Shown: positions 1 through 8,826 of the stretch, piece after piece
Layout of the letters: each line of letters begins with the position of its first letter
Position numbering within the stretch: the first letter of the stretch is position 1
Assembly (NCBI GenBank): GCA_040143965.1
Contig: JASJQH010007072.1
Span: 1-21,807 of the forward strand
Length of the DNA stretch: 21,807 bases
DNA from: Basidiobolus ranarum
Taxonomy: Eukaryota; Basidiobolomycota; Basidiobolomycetes; Basidiobolales
Reading direction: 5' to 3'
Translations under genes and position numbers: made by a program
Notes under the pieces: generated by a model
What the model was told of the DNA's origin: nothing
Seen by the model: only the letters and a program-made list of their open reading frames with translations
The model's database searches: none

Positions 1-240
1 GGCTGGCACGATATCTCCAAAAAAATCATCATGTCCGATTGTGGTGGGATAGTGCCATATTGTTCCTTATAGTGTCCGATCGAGTGTTATAGGACCCAGC
101 CATGGTAATTGGCAGATCGCGCCAGATGGTGTACTAGCAGGCTGGATCGAGCGGCACGATCTGACCTGGTCCGATGGAACAAGTCTATTCAAACATAGTC
201 TTTTTCAACTAGCAGGGCCATATCTGATATGCAACATACA
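1..240. repeat. Possible diverged LTR interior, same family
   Basis: Positions 165-193 align by eye with 20879-20906, just before an LTR-like start at 20912, and the word GATAGTGCCA near 50 recurs at about 20744. This suggests that the window opens inside the same old LTR family seen at 640-1010 and 20508-21145, with unrelated or extra sequence between 240 and 640. The matches are short and could partly be chance. No gene is seen. Confidence 0.25.
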
Positions 241-639
241 CTAATTCTTAAATCCGGCTAATACTTTCTATTGATCTTCTCAAGTATTTATAACATCAAC
301 AGATTTACAGAAGGGCATAAATATATTGTTTTAATTCATAATTTGAAGTTGACAGTTTATCAAAGTCTATATGTAAATATTTTCAGGATTTATATTTTTG
401 ATAGATTCTTATGTATATTTTCTATTACTGATAAATATTTTTTCAATTTAGTTTATTTGTAAAGTAAATATGTAAAAATTCAGATTTGTATAGAATAATA
501 TTAATACCAGAAAGAATAAATGTTGAGTATCATTTTTTGTCATTGACAGTTGGCAATCAGTCAAACAATTAATAAATGTTTTATTAAACAAACATGCACG
601 ATGCATAGTGAAATTTTAGGCTATATAGCCTGCACAGTA

Positions 640-1110
640 CAAAGGTGGTATACCAGCTTATTGTTCAGGTATTTTGGGAGCCTGTTGGTAGTGGTTTGGA
701 GAACCGGAGAAATTGGTGGTTTTCACTCAATGATTTATTGAGTTGAAAGTTGACATTTATAACTTTATCAAGAAGTAAACAAACAAACGGGTAGGATGTA
801 TTACAAAAGGTCCCAGAAACATATGTGCAAAGTTTGGGGCTTCTAGCACAAGTTATCAAAGTCTGTATATCTGCAAACTTCTAAGTTGGTGTCAATATTC
901 TAAGTAAATTCCGATTGAGAAAAGTGAGTGATATCTTAGTCATATATAGCTTAGTATTTAGTTATCCTTTATTTGACTATGTAGGTGTTTAGACAATGCT
1001 AATTTCAACAAGTTCCACTAACTTTTGTTCCCAAATTCAAAGATCTTAATGCCACCTCTTTCCATTCAATCAGCTGTGATGCCATCGGTCAAGCTGCCAG
1101 AGATCAGTTT
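640..1110 (-). mobile_element. Ty1/copia relic: LTR plus end of pol (old, broken)
   Basis: On the minus strand this stretch resembles, piece by piece, the copia LTR and pol tail at 20912-21255. The LTR edge is near 1010, where the minus strand begins TGTTGAAATTAGCATTG, against TGCTGAAGTTGGCATTG at 21145. Further shared blocks include the part around 665-690 (cf. 20950-20970) and 895-960 (cf. 21028-21090). Beyond 1010 a trace of the pol end can still be aligned. The copy is heavily diverged from its partner by eye, so it is old, and it is broken in several places. No coding function remains. The left limit is uncertain, and blocks at about 50-70 and 160-195 may belong to the same LTR. Confidence 0.55.
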
Positions 1111-1917
1111 TGAGCAATAGTGTATATGAAAAGTTCATCCTTTTCTAACATTAGATGCTTTCAAACTGACATTCATCTATTTATTTACTCATTACTTCTC
1201 ATACTATTTGAGTACTTTTTAGGTGTTTAGAGGCTAGACAAATATTTGGGACAAGTATGAGAATCAACCATATATCTTCTAATTTTAATTTTAAAATCTT
1301 CAAGCTAGATGTAGGCGTTTTGAAGTGCTGGATAAAGGATTTCTATAGACTTTTTGTTCTAAAAACTCTAATACCACTTGTGTAACTACATTACCGTCAA
1401 TTAACCAGTTTAGTATGATATACCACCCTCCTCAAATGACACAGTGTATATACAACTAGTGATACATTTCTTCTTACTATCTGAGTAGATATTCTTTATT
1501 GTATAGAATGTGAATGTAGACATAAGAGTCAAGGACTATTTGCCATGTTCAAAAATACCTTCTATGCCTACTTCGCGAACCTTCGAGGTTCTGTATTAGT
1601 GATGATTGATAATAGTCTCTGATTGCGGTGTATCCATATGTTAATGATATGAAGTTGAATATGGATAAAATGACCATATGGACCTATTACACTTCTTTTT
1701 TGTCATTTCAACACTATTTCACTACACAGGCCAGACTAGATTTGGCTTGATATACCGAAATAGAATATGAAAATCGAATGATAGACACCCTATTATCACC
1801 AATATCAACTTGCGGCATAGAGTAGTGACGCAACGCTCGGCATACGAATCGTCATTGATTCATATGAGCCTCATTACGTAAAACCTTTACCAGATCACAC
1901 CATTGATGAAGAACACC
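1111..1917. other. Intergenic, no gene; retroelement-like edge signals at 1366-1433
   Basis: No open frame with coding character is found on either strand. On the minus strand a purine-rich tract (GAGGAGGG, 1433-1426) is followed directly by TGGTATATC at 1425. A sequence like the initiator-tRNA primer-binding site of copia elements (TGGTATTAGAG, 1376-1366) lies about 50 nt further on. This probably marks more retroelement debris. The rest is AT-rich and featureless. Confidence 0.4.
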
Positions 1918-1925
1918 TATTTATA
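1918..1925 (+). promoter_or_regulatory. TATA-like box of the SDR gene
   Basis: TATTTATA lies 48-55 nt before the ATG at 1973, a spacing close to that of TATA-like words before several other genes in this window. It is a sequence match only. Confidence 0.4.
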
Positions 1926-1972
1926 CCGCCCTGGAGAAGGAATACCAAAATATCTTTCATACTAAAACAAGA

Positions 1973-2698
1973 ATGGCACGTATAGTTATCGTAGGTGGTA
2001 GAGGAAAAGTTGCCTCCCGTTTGGCTACTCTACTAGCAAAAAGAGGGGACACTGTGCATAGTATCGTTCGTGATCCGTCACATAAAGGGGACATCGAAAA
2101 GCTAGGTGCCACTCCGATTGTTGAGAGCATTGAAGACGCCTCAATTGACGATTTGGCACAGATTTTTTCTGGGAATGATGCAGTCATATTCAGCGCTGGA
2201 GCTGGAGGTAAAGGAGGTGCAGAAAGAACTAAAAAGGTCGATCTCGAAGGAGCAAAGAAAGTCGTGGATGCTACCAAGAAAGCTGGTGTTAAACGGTTTT
2301 TATTAGTAAGTGCCAATACTGCACGCCCAAAGGATGATATCCCTTCACACTGGGATAAACAAGATGTAGAAAGATTCCTTAAGTCTTGGGAGGCCCTGCC
2401 TGATTATTATGAAGCCAAGATTGAGGCTGATCGCTACGTGCTTCAGCAAGATGACTTGGATTGGACTATTTTGAGACCTGGTCTATTAAGTGACGCACCA
2501 GGAACTGGTAAAGTTTCGTTAGGTAAAACAGGACTGTCTACTGACATTACTAGAGATGATGTTGCAGCGGTATTAGTGGCACTATTGGACCAACCACAAT
2601 CCAAGCATCTTGCACTAGATCTCATCAATGGAGATACGTCAATTAATGAAGCTGTGAAGAAGGCTGTGGAGGCGAGATACTCCGCACTCAGTTTATAA
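1973..2698 (+). CDS. Atypical SDR, NAD(P)-binding protein (YMR090W-like)
   Basis: This is a 241-residue single-exon protein with a Rossmann fold. The N-terminus MARIVIVGGRGKVA gives a beta strand followed by the dinucleotide-binding glycine motif (G8-x-x-G11-x-x-A14). The segment DAVIFSAGAGGKGG (residues 69-82) and the following VDLEGAKKVVDA are close to what I recall of yeast YMR090W, an uncharacterised NAD(P)-binding protein of about the same length. YYEAK (145-149) supplies a Tyr-x-x-x-Lys pair at the usual catalytic position of extended or atypical SDRs. TILRPG (165-170) is the typical segment after the active site. The start is the first ATG and directly precedes the first strand, so no upstream exon is needed. 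No signal peptide or membrane segment is seen, so it is probably cytosolic. The substrate is unknown; binding without catalysis is possible, as in other members of this NmrA/SDR_a5-like group. Confidence 0.93.
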   Translation: MARIVIVGGRGKVASRLATLLAKRGDTVHSIVRDPSHKGDIEKLGATPIVESIEDASIDDLAQIFSGNDAVIFSAGAGGKGGAERTKKVDLEGAKKVVDATKKAGVKRFLLVSANTARPKDDIPSHWDKQDVERFLKSWEALPDYYEAKIEADRYVLQQDDLDWTILRPGLLSDAPGTGKVSLGKTGLSTDITRDDVAAVLVALLDQPQSKHLALDLINGDTSINEAVKKAVEARYSALSL

Positions 2699-2761
2699 TT
2701 CCAACTTCAGTAAATACTATCGTACATATATCGCAGTACATATGCAAAGATGCACCACATC

Positions 2762-2767
2762 AATAAA
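2762..2767 (+). terminator. AATAAA polyadenylation-type signal
   Basis: AATAAA occurs 64 nt after the stop codon of the NAD(P)-binding protein gene. It suits a short 3' UTR, but the motif is common in AT-rich DNA. Confidence 0.4.
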
Positions 2768-4739
2768 TTGAGATTACAGTATAATGTATAACCGTTTGAA
2801 TCTGTAGCTCAGAGAATAATTAATATACTGAAAAATAATCCTTGTCAGTTCCTAGAAATTAGGGCTGTGTAGTTTCCATTCCGGATGAGGGTTTGAAACT
2901 TCAAAGCGACATCGTAAAATCAAATACATGAGAGAATAGAGGCAATTTACTTACGTATGCCCAAAGGAACACTGATTGCCATTTTAGCTATCAATCTATA
3001 TATACAGTTAAAGAAATCCAAACAACTCAGAGAGTTAACTCTTATTCCTTCTGCGTTCGTCAGAATTGACATCCAATCCGGGAACCTTAGAGAACGCGAT
3101 CACATAGTTGTATCATTTAACGCACACTACAAACGTGAACAACTGTAGTAATTAGTAGGTCTCTAGGGCGACTAGGTTGAACACATGGGTTGCAAGGTTG
3201 ATGATATCATAGATAGTTTGATACATTCTATCAAAATCGTATTGCATTTGGAAACATTGATTGGTTATTGAATAACAATATCTGATATTTATTGTAATTT
3301 TGCGGACCAATTTTCTCGCCATCTGAGAGACTTCAGAATGTTTTACGTTTCACAAATTGCGCTATGCTACCCCAGTATATAGAAGTTTGACTGTGTGAAT
3401 GTCAATATAGTAGCTAGTGTAAAACTAGCGGTCGGAAATCACTCTCACTCACGCTCTCCACGAGTCAGTAAAATCTGAAAGTGGTTCGAAAAGCCAAGTG
3501 GATATTACTACTACATACAGAACTGAATGATATTGTGAGAAAGTGATATAAAGCACAGAGCCGAAGCAAACAATTTCAGAGCAGTGAACATAGCAGATAA
3601 CTTGGATAATTCTGCTTACAATAGAAATCAGTTTAAATTTCAATCTTCACGTATGATTTGACCTCAATCCGCCAAGTCTAACCTGTATGAACTTTTTGAT
3701 TATTTGTATGTTCAATAACAGTATTGTTACGACTTTAGCCCAAGCTAGGAGTTAATAATCGAGCAAGCACATAATAAAAATGTGCAAAAATACTTACAAA
3801 TAGTGGGAACTATATTTCCTGATTAAATATGAGTGCTCAGTTTTATTTAAACTCTAATTCCATTGGATCGTGTGTAAATGGATAATTTAACCATACATAT
3901 TCAATCACGAGTCGCTCACCATTTTATAACGTTATTAACATGACTCAAAAAATGGTCTAGATACCGGGTATTTCCAAATCAGTAAATGAAGAAATATTTA
4001 TATTCAAGTGTACACCAACAAATTCATTATTCACTTGGATTTGAAATATCCACACGTTTCTCCAATTTTGGACGTTCCACTAAAGCTACGAATCGATTTA
4101 TTCAGAAATGGGTATAGTAGGACCAGAATCTGCTACATTAATTTGTTTGGGTACTTCTCGTATGTTTGAGCACTTGAACTAGAAGTGTAGCTGATAGCAC
4201 ATGTACCAACAATTCAATGCATATACTATAACTCATTTCCAAGGATATTGCAGAAGTCCAAGTATTTCTGTAACTATTAATGGATCTCCCCTGACGTAAC
4301 ACGTAAGTCACTTAATGGAAATTAATTCTAGGAGCCTTGAAAGCCTCCAACGGTATCTTTAAATCTTAGGAAAAAGTGGGAGTTTCTGGGTAAGCCATTT
4401 ACTATTTGACTGATTTGACAGCCATCAACAATAGTTTGTTATCTATGCCACTTTAAAAGTATTTCGATAGTGAAGGTAGTAATATCCAACACACAGACTT
4501 CCAAAATAATAAAATTAGTAGGTTGGCTACGCTAGAATCATTTCGTTTTATTATTTTTTTATCTATAACGATATCTCATAGCTAAGAATGTGCATAGTCA
4601 GTTTATGTAAAACCGAAGCTAGTTTGGTCTTCTGTAAATTACGCCTCATTGAGTTAGCATTGTTTCTCCACTAGAACTCTGTTGAAAATCGATACTGCCA
4701 TCATTTACTGATCTTCGAAATACTGTTGCGGTAATCATA
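2768..4739. other. Gene-free stretch
   Basis: No convincing gene. A 63-codon ATG frame at 2957-3148 has no recognisable motif and no splice signals that extend it. On the minus strand around 3330-3640 there is a faint likeness to copia RNase H (an FTDSW-type word followed about 28 codons later by a WGS-type word); this is weak. The rest reads as old non-coding sequence of mixed composition without obvious repeats. Confidence 0.5.
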
Positions 4740-5250
4740 GCCCCACGAAGTTACATAAGTACAGGACAGACCTCAATAACAAATGGCGAGCGTAGTATAC
4801 TGGGTGTGGACTACAAGACCTGAATTACTCTAGCATAACATTGTGAACCTAGATGTTCAAAAAACCAGCTGGGGCATATTATACCAACGCTACAAATATC
4901 TAATAACAAAGCCGTCTGAAGGTGAAAAGTATGTGAATGCAATATCTAGACGCAAAAACATATCCCGATTAGATAATCAGTGAAATCTCGATGAACTAGG
5001 TGAGAATTCGTACCATCGTGATGTGGATATGTTCTTGTTTGCCTATTCTTTAATATAATCACGGACCATAAAAGTCAATTTCTCTTTCTGTCTAACCGTA
5101 CTTTCCGTAGTTCGATAGCCATTCCAGTCATGAGTTGAATTGCAATCTAGACGGTATATTTATATATCACCGCTATCGGGATATTGCGCAGTGTTGCCCT
5201 CCTCAAGGGAGGGGTGACGTGTTCGGATGAGTTATATGGAAGCTCCTCTG
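4740..5250 (+). mobile_element. Ty3/gypsy relic: RNase H end and start of 3' LTR
   Basis: At about 4911-4956 the plus strand encodes a short segment (KYVNAISRRKNIS) that resembles the end of gypsy RNase H, where the usual pattern is V-N-A-D-A-L-S-R-R. Traces upstream from about 4790 fit the same domain loosely. Some 250 nt downstream a purine tract (AAGGGAGGGG, 5205-5214) is followed at once by TGACGTGTTCGG at 5215, as expected for a polypurine tract and LTR start in the same orientation. The element is short and broken in several places, and is clearly old. The LTR end could not be placed. Confidence 0.4.
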
Positions 5251-6014
5251 TGATTCAACTATGATCCGAATTTTCCCGACGATTTTAGATTGATATACCT
5301 AAAAAGGTGCTAAAAGGTGCACTAACAACTCAGCGGTAACTTAGATACAGACGATGGCTAGAAAATGACGTTACTTTTTGTAGTGGATCTAGTGAGAAGA
5401 TACCTAGCTATATCGTAACTAACCGCACCTGTCAGGAATCATCTAGACTTTCCAGAACTAACACCGTGTGGCTAACTTGTTTAAATTCACAAAGATAAGG
5501 TCATCACGTTTGCTAGATCGTCGGAACTAAGGTGTTACAAGCTGGAATCATCCGTAAACACCATACGCAAGCACCTAAAATCCCTTAGGTTTCCTTGATT
5601 TCTGGGTATTATTGGTGTTGAGATATCGGTGGCCTAGCATCGGATTTCCTAATTACTCCATACTCTGGGCACTGTTTCGGGGTGTTCTATTCAGCCCTAA
5701 CCCTAATTTGAATATTACTTTCTAGCATTTGTCGTTTCGTGATTACCAAATTAGTTCGAGTTTCTTCGATTTATGTATTGACCAATCACGGCCTACATAA
5801 CATGGAGGGGAATGATTTGAATCAGCTGTACTGTTTTCTGGGGAGGATTCTAGTAGAGATACGTTAATTACATCATAATTGGTTCAATATGCTTATGAAG
5901 TTCAATGCGATTTATCCCGAGTCATCGCTTTATAGGCCTGCTTAAATCGATATACTGCAGTCATTTGGAGACCAACTATAAATCTTGACATTAGCACATC
6001 CTTACTTTGCTTTC
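5251..6014. other. Gene-free stretch, possibly gypsy LTR then upstream DNA
   Basis: No open frame or RNA gene is recognised. The first few hundred bases may be the rest of the old LTR that starts at 5215. A two-unit CCCTAA word occurs at 5695-5706. Nothing else stands out before the F-box gene promoter. Confidence 0.4.
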
Positions 6015-6125
6015 TTGTGACTTTTTTCTCATAAAGTGCACATTTATCCCAACACTCATATACCTACACCATTTTTCATTCACGAAAGACGCCCATATAA
6101 TCCCTTTTTTGTGACTTTTTCTTAT
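6015..6125 (+). repeat. Direct repeat in the F-box gene promoter
   Basis: TTGTGACTTTTTTCTCAT (6015-6032) recurs as TTGTGACTTTTTCTTAT (6109-6125), 94 nt apart, both just upstream of the F-box ATG at 6150. It could be a duplicated regulatory site or a remnant of a small tandem duplication. Confidence 0.4.
6096..6100 (+). promoter_or_regulatory. TATA-like box of the F-box gene
   Basis: TATAA (in CCCATATAATCC) ends 50 nt before the ATG at 6150, the same spacing as in the NAD(P)-binding protein gene. A second TATAA immediately adjoins the ATG and is too close to serve. Confidence 0.35.
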
Positions 6126-6149
6126 CAAACCACACCTTATTGCCATATA

Positions 6150-7409
6150 ATGGATTTTGAAGAACATGTGCAACAACTTGCCGTACCTTTTCAACATAAC
6201 AGACCTGATGCAAATCGAGGCAATGCTCATAATTTCCTAGTTTCTCTCGGCAACGAAAGTTCTTTTTTCGATAATGTTCAACAGAGTATTATTGCCGCTC
6301 CTCAACCTCGTAAGTTTTAGCTTTTTGATCAACCTCGTTTGACGTTTTGGCATCCTTATATTTTCTTTTCTAAAATCTAATGTTTCCTTCTCAATCTCGC
6401 AGAAATACAGGACACTTTTACTGCACCAGGTGGTGGTCATATTACTGCTTTGGATTTCAATGATCCACCTTTTTCCTGGGTTTCTACTCCTTTCAGATAT
6501 AATAATTTACTCAAGGGAGTATTACAGTCTGTCCCTGATGATTCTAGCTGGAATTTAGAAGAGGAGCTACATCAATTGAGCTCATCGACATTTTCAACCT
6601 CTAGTCTACCCATCGCGATTGCAACCGGTATGTATTTAGTACTCTATTATAATGTTTGAATAAGTTTTCTGACTTTAATTATAGATCAATATCTAAATGT
6701 TACCCGACCAAGCGTTAATGCCGACCTTTCCTTCTATTTGCCTGATGAATTACTATTACAAATATTTCAATATATAGCACCATTACAGGCGTCCTTGAAC
6801 GCATGTGCTGAAGTATGTCGACAGTGGAATCGTTGTGTCACTCCTTTATTGTATTACGCACCCAAGTTTGCGTCTACTTTTCATTGGGCTTTGTTTATCC
6901 AAACTCTGCTGCGTCCAAAAAGGCTTCACTCCCACGGTATGTTCGTTCATCGTATTGACCTATCCGGGAGAGGTCAATTCAACGATATCTGTGTATCTGC
7001 CTCTTCTTTGATACAATTGGCGTTTAACTGTCCCAAGCTGTCTTCGTTGAATTTGTCTGGATGCTCAATATTTGGGGATACCTTTTGGAGAGAGTTACGA
7101 GAGTACCAGTCCATGTTGCAGCATGTTCCACAGTCGGATTTAACGCGTGTCGCGATTAGCTATAAGCACGCCATTCATGCTCTAGCTACCCGTTGTCCTA
7201 ATCTACAAGAGCTTTATATCTCCGGATGTGATTGGGTCACTGTGGAAGTATTGCACATAATAGTTCGGAGGTTTACCTCACTGAAGATACTTGACTTGAC
7301 GAAATGTGCAAAAATACTGTCAGACAACATCACCCTGATCCATAATGTTCATTATGCAAAAGAGAATGAAACGATACTGGATACAATTCTGAAAGCTTTA
7401 GATACGTAA
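6150..7409 (+). CDS. F-box / leucine-rich-repeat protein, three exons
   Basis: The coding exons are 6150-6309, 6403-6627 and 6685-7409. Together they give 369 residues, with matching phase at both junctions. An F-box begins at about residue 147 (LPDELLLQIFQYIAPL) and ends near 190; it would bind Skp1 in an SCF ubiquitin ligase. Cys-containing leucine-rich repeats follow, with clear units at 244-257 (CPKLSSLNLSGC), 299-310 (CPNLQELYISGC) and 326-336 (TSLKILDLTKC), the RNI/AMN1-like type that selects substrates. The first 145 residues are polar and unassigned. The frame stays open upstream to 6036 but only from a GTG, so the ATG at 6150 is chosen; a TATA-like box lies 50 nt before it. The substrate cannot be read from the sequence. 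The repeat block is short (about 130 residues), so the protein may recognise a small surface or act like POF-type adaptors. Confidence 0.9.
6310..6402 (+). other. Intron 1 of the F-box gene
   Basis: The 93-nt intron has donor GTAAGT, acceptor CGCAG and a CTAAT branch-like word about 22 nt before the acceptor. It splits a Gln codon after its first base, and the downstream frame continues cleanly. Confidence 0.85.
6628..6684 (+). other. Intron 2 of the F-box gene
   Basis: The 57-nt intron has donor GTATGT, acceptor TATAG and CTGAC as a branch-like word. It splits an Asp codon after its first base and joins directly to the exon carrying the F-box. Confidence 0.85.
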
Positions 7410-7716
7410 ATTCCTTGTTCGTTTTTTATATATTTGTATACTTTTGCAGTCTTGGTCAGTCATCCTCATTCTTCATTTTGAGAAATAATTCACATTCCAT
7501 TTCCAAATACCTATATGTATGTAACATAATACCCGACCCGTCCGATCTTTACCTTCGCTTTTTCACACCGTTTGTTCAACTATAATTTGTCATCCTTGTG
7601 CTCCAAGAAGAATAATACTCCCATTCTAAAAACAGAAGCATTGGAATTTTTGGTTTTATCAAGGGAAGAGAATGCCAAAACGCGTAACATGAAAAGGAAA
7701 TCTATTCTTAGTAATG

Positions 7717-7722
7717 AATAAA
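7717..7722 (+). terminator. AATAAA signal, candidate for the F-box mRNA
   Basis: AATAAA lies about 308 nt after the F-box stop codon. It is the first exact match on this strand that I noticed in the region. The long distance makes it tentative. Confidence 0.25.
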
Positions 7723-7967
7723 AAACTTAAATGAATATTTCATTTTGGATCCAATGAAGTCCTCTTTAAATAAAGCGTGTTTAAATTAGATGAAGTGATT
7801 CTTGTTGCTTTCTGAATTTTGTTCAGAATGAGATGTTTCTCGATATCGCGCACGGCTTACCAGTCGAGAGGGTTCCCCCCATACTTTCGGTAAAACAATA
7901 TTACTTGATTCGGTTATTGTATCTGATCAAGGGTAATGTTTGGTTCCAGTAAAAATTAGCACTTGGA

Positions 7968-7973
7968 TTTATT
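7968..7973 (-). terminator. AATAAA signal, candidate for the H1 mRNA
   Basis: TTTATT on the plus strand reads AATAAA on the minus strand, 129 nt past the H1 stop codon. Fungal H1 mRNAs are polyadenylated, which fits. Confidence 0.35.
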
Positions 7974-8101
7974 CATTAGAAACAAACGAGAACAACGCCC
8001 AAACAAAGGTTATTGAAGGGATATGAAATTATATACAAGAATTCAGCCTGCAGAAATAGAAGATCATAAATAAAGTGAATCAAACCAGAGCCTCGTTATC
8101 A

Positions 8102-8710
8102 TTACTTCGTTTTCTTGGTTGGTGAAGAAGTTTTTATCGGCTTTGTACGCTTCTTAGTGGTGGTCACTTTAGTGCGTGTCTTGGAATCCTTAGTAGGGAT
8201 TACCATAGCATTGTCCGCAATGTTGGTGGCTTCCTTGGTTTTAATTCCTTTAGGTTTCTTCTCTTTGGGCTTGGGAGCAGGGGTCGGAGATCCTTTCTTA
8301 GATTTCTTTTCCTTGGCAACATTTTTATTCTCTTTTTTTTCAACAGGTTTGAGTTTGGGCTTAGGCTCTGTTGGCTTCTTCGCCAGTTTTACAGGTCCCG
8401 AGGGGCCTTTAGGTTGAGTGAAGTGTTCCGAGGTTACACTACGTTTAAGAGCAAGATTAAATAGGTTATCAAAAGTATCGCCAACTTTGTAATTGGCTTG
8501 AATGTATTTCTTAATTGCTTGGCGCGATGAGCCATTACGCTCCTTAAGGTTGACGATTGCTGCGGTGATCATATCTTTGTAAGTTGGATTATTGTTGGTA
8601 GCTTTCTTGGCTGTAGGTGACTTCTTAATAGGCTTGACTACCTTAGCTTTGACTGGAGTAACCTTCTTCTCTGGAGTTCTGGATGTACGATCATTACGAG
8701 GAGTAAGCAT
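8102..8710 (-). CDS. Linker histone H1
   Basis: This 202-residue protein binds nucleosomes and linker DNA in the nucleus. Its three-part plan is that of H1. There is a basic N-tail (1-40), then a winged-helix H15 globular domain at about 41-112 (starting [20 protein letters not shown], with [10 protein letters not shown] as the second helix and [14 protein letters not shown] as the wing). A Lys/Pro-rich C-tail runs to the end. Thr/Ser-Pro sites typical of CDK-phosphorylated H1 occur at T3, T12, T18 and S31 and again in the C-tail (GSPTPAP, SSPTKK). The frame is open for five more codons upstream but only from a TTG, so the ATG at 8710-8708 is the start. No intron interrupts the coding part. 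Only one globular domain is present, as in most fungal H1 proteins. Confidence 0.93.
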   Translation of the reverse strand: MLTPRNDRTSRTPEKKVTPVKAKVVKPIKKSPTAKKATNNNPTYKDMITAAIVNLKERNGSSRQAIKKYIQANYKVGDTFDNLFNLALKRSVTSEHFTQPKGPSGPVKLAKKPTEPKPKLKPVEKKENKNVAKEKKSKKGSPTPAPKPKEKKPKGIKTKEATNIADNAMVIPTKDSKTRTKVTTTKKRTKPIKTSSPTKKTK

Positions 8711-8766
8711 GATGAATAGATTCAAGAGACCAAAGATGGTAGTTGCTTATGTAACCCAAGGGCTAT

Positions 8767-8807
8767 CTGGGAAGGGAGGAAAAAGTAGAATTGTGAGTTC
8801 TACTTAC
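8767..8807 (-). other. Possible 5' UTR intron of the H1 gene
   Basis: On the minus strand a perfect donor GTAAGT (8807-8802) is followed after a pyrimidine-rich run by CTTCCCAG ending at 8767. At 41 nt it would be shorter than the four coding introns here (57-98 nt), so it may be a chance match. It would lie between the TATA-like box and the ATG. Confidence 0.25.
8783..8805 (-). repeat. Hairpin in the H1 leader
   Basis: AAGTAGAA (8783-8790) and TTCTACTT (8798-8805) form a perfect 8-bp stem with a 7-nt loop. One arm overlaps the GTAAGT donor-like word, so the stem could mask it in RNA. This is not the metazoan histone 3' stem-loop, which is found downstream of the stop codon. Confidence 0.45.
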
Positions 8808-8820
8808 AAATTGTCTTCAA

Positions 8821-8826
8821 TTTATA
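8821..8826 (-). promoter_or_regulatory. TATA-like box of the H1 gene
   Basis: TATAAA reads on the minus strand about 111 nt before the H1 start codon. The distance falls to about 70 nt if the possible leader intron is removed. Confidence 0.35.

Larger units (their letters stand above)
7410..8101. other. Convergent 3' intergenic region
   Basis: This region lies between the ends of the F-box gene (plus) and the H1 gene (minus). It holds candidate polyadenylation signals for both strands and no other gene that I can see. Confidence 0.6.

Noticed and set aside
2790-2815. TAGCTCAGAGA, like a tRNA A box
   Set aside because: No B box or acceptor stem pairs with it.
2957-3148. 63-codon ATG frame on the plus strand
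   Set aside because: It has no domain, no splice extension and no signal peptide. Frames of this length are common by chance in the window.
5695-5706. CCCTAACCCTAA, a telomere-type repeat
   Set aside because: There are only two units and no surrounding degenerate array. It is likely chance in this composition.
6036-6149. N-terminal extension of the F-box protein
   Set aside because: It begins with GTG, overlaps the TATA-like box and promoter repeat, and an ATG follows at 6150.
8115-8417. Hydrophobic 100-codon plus-strand frame over the H1 gene
   Set aside because: It is the antisense shadow of the Lys/Pro-rich H1 tail.
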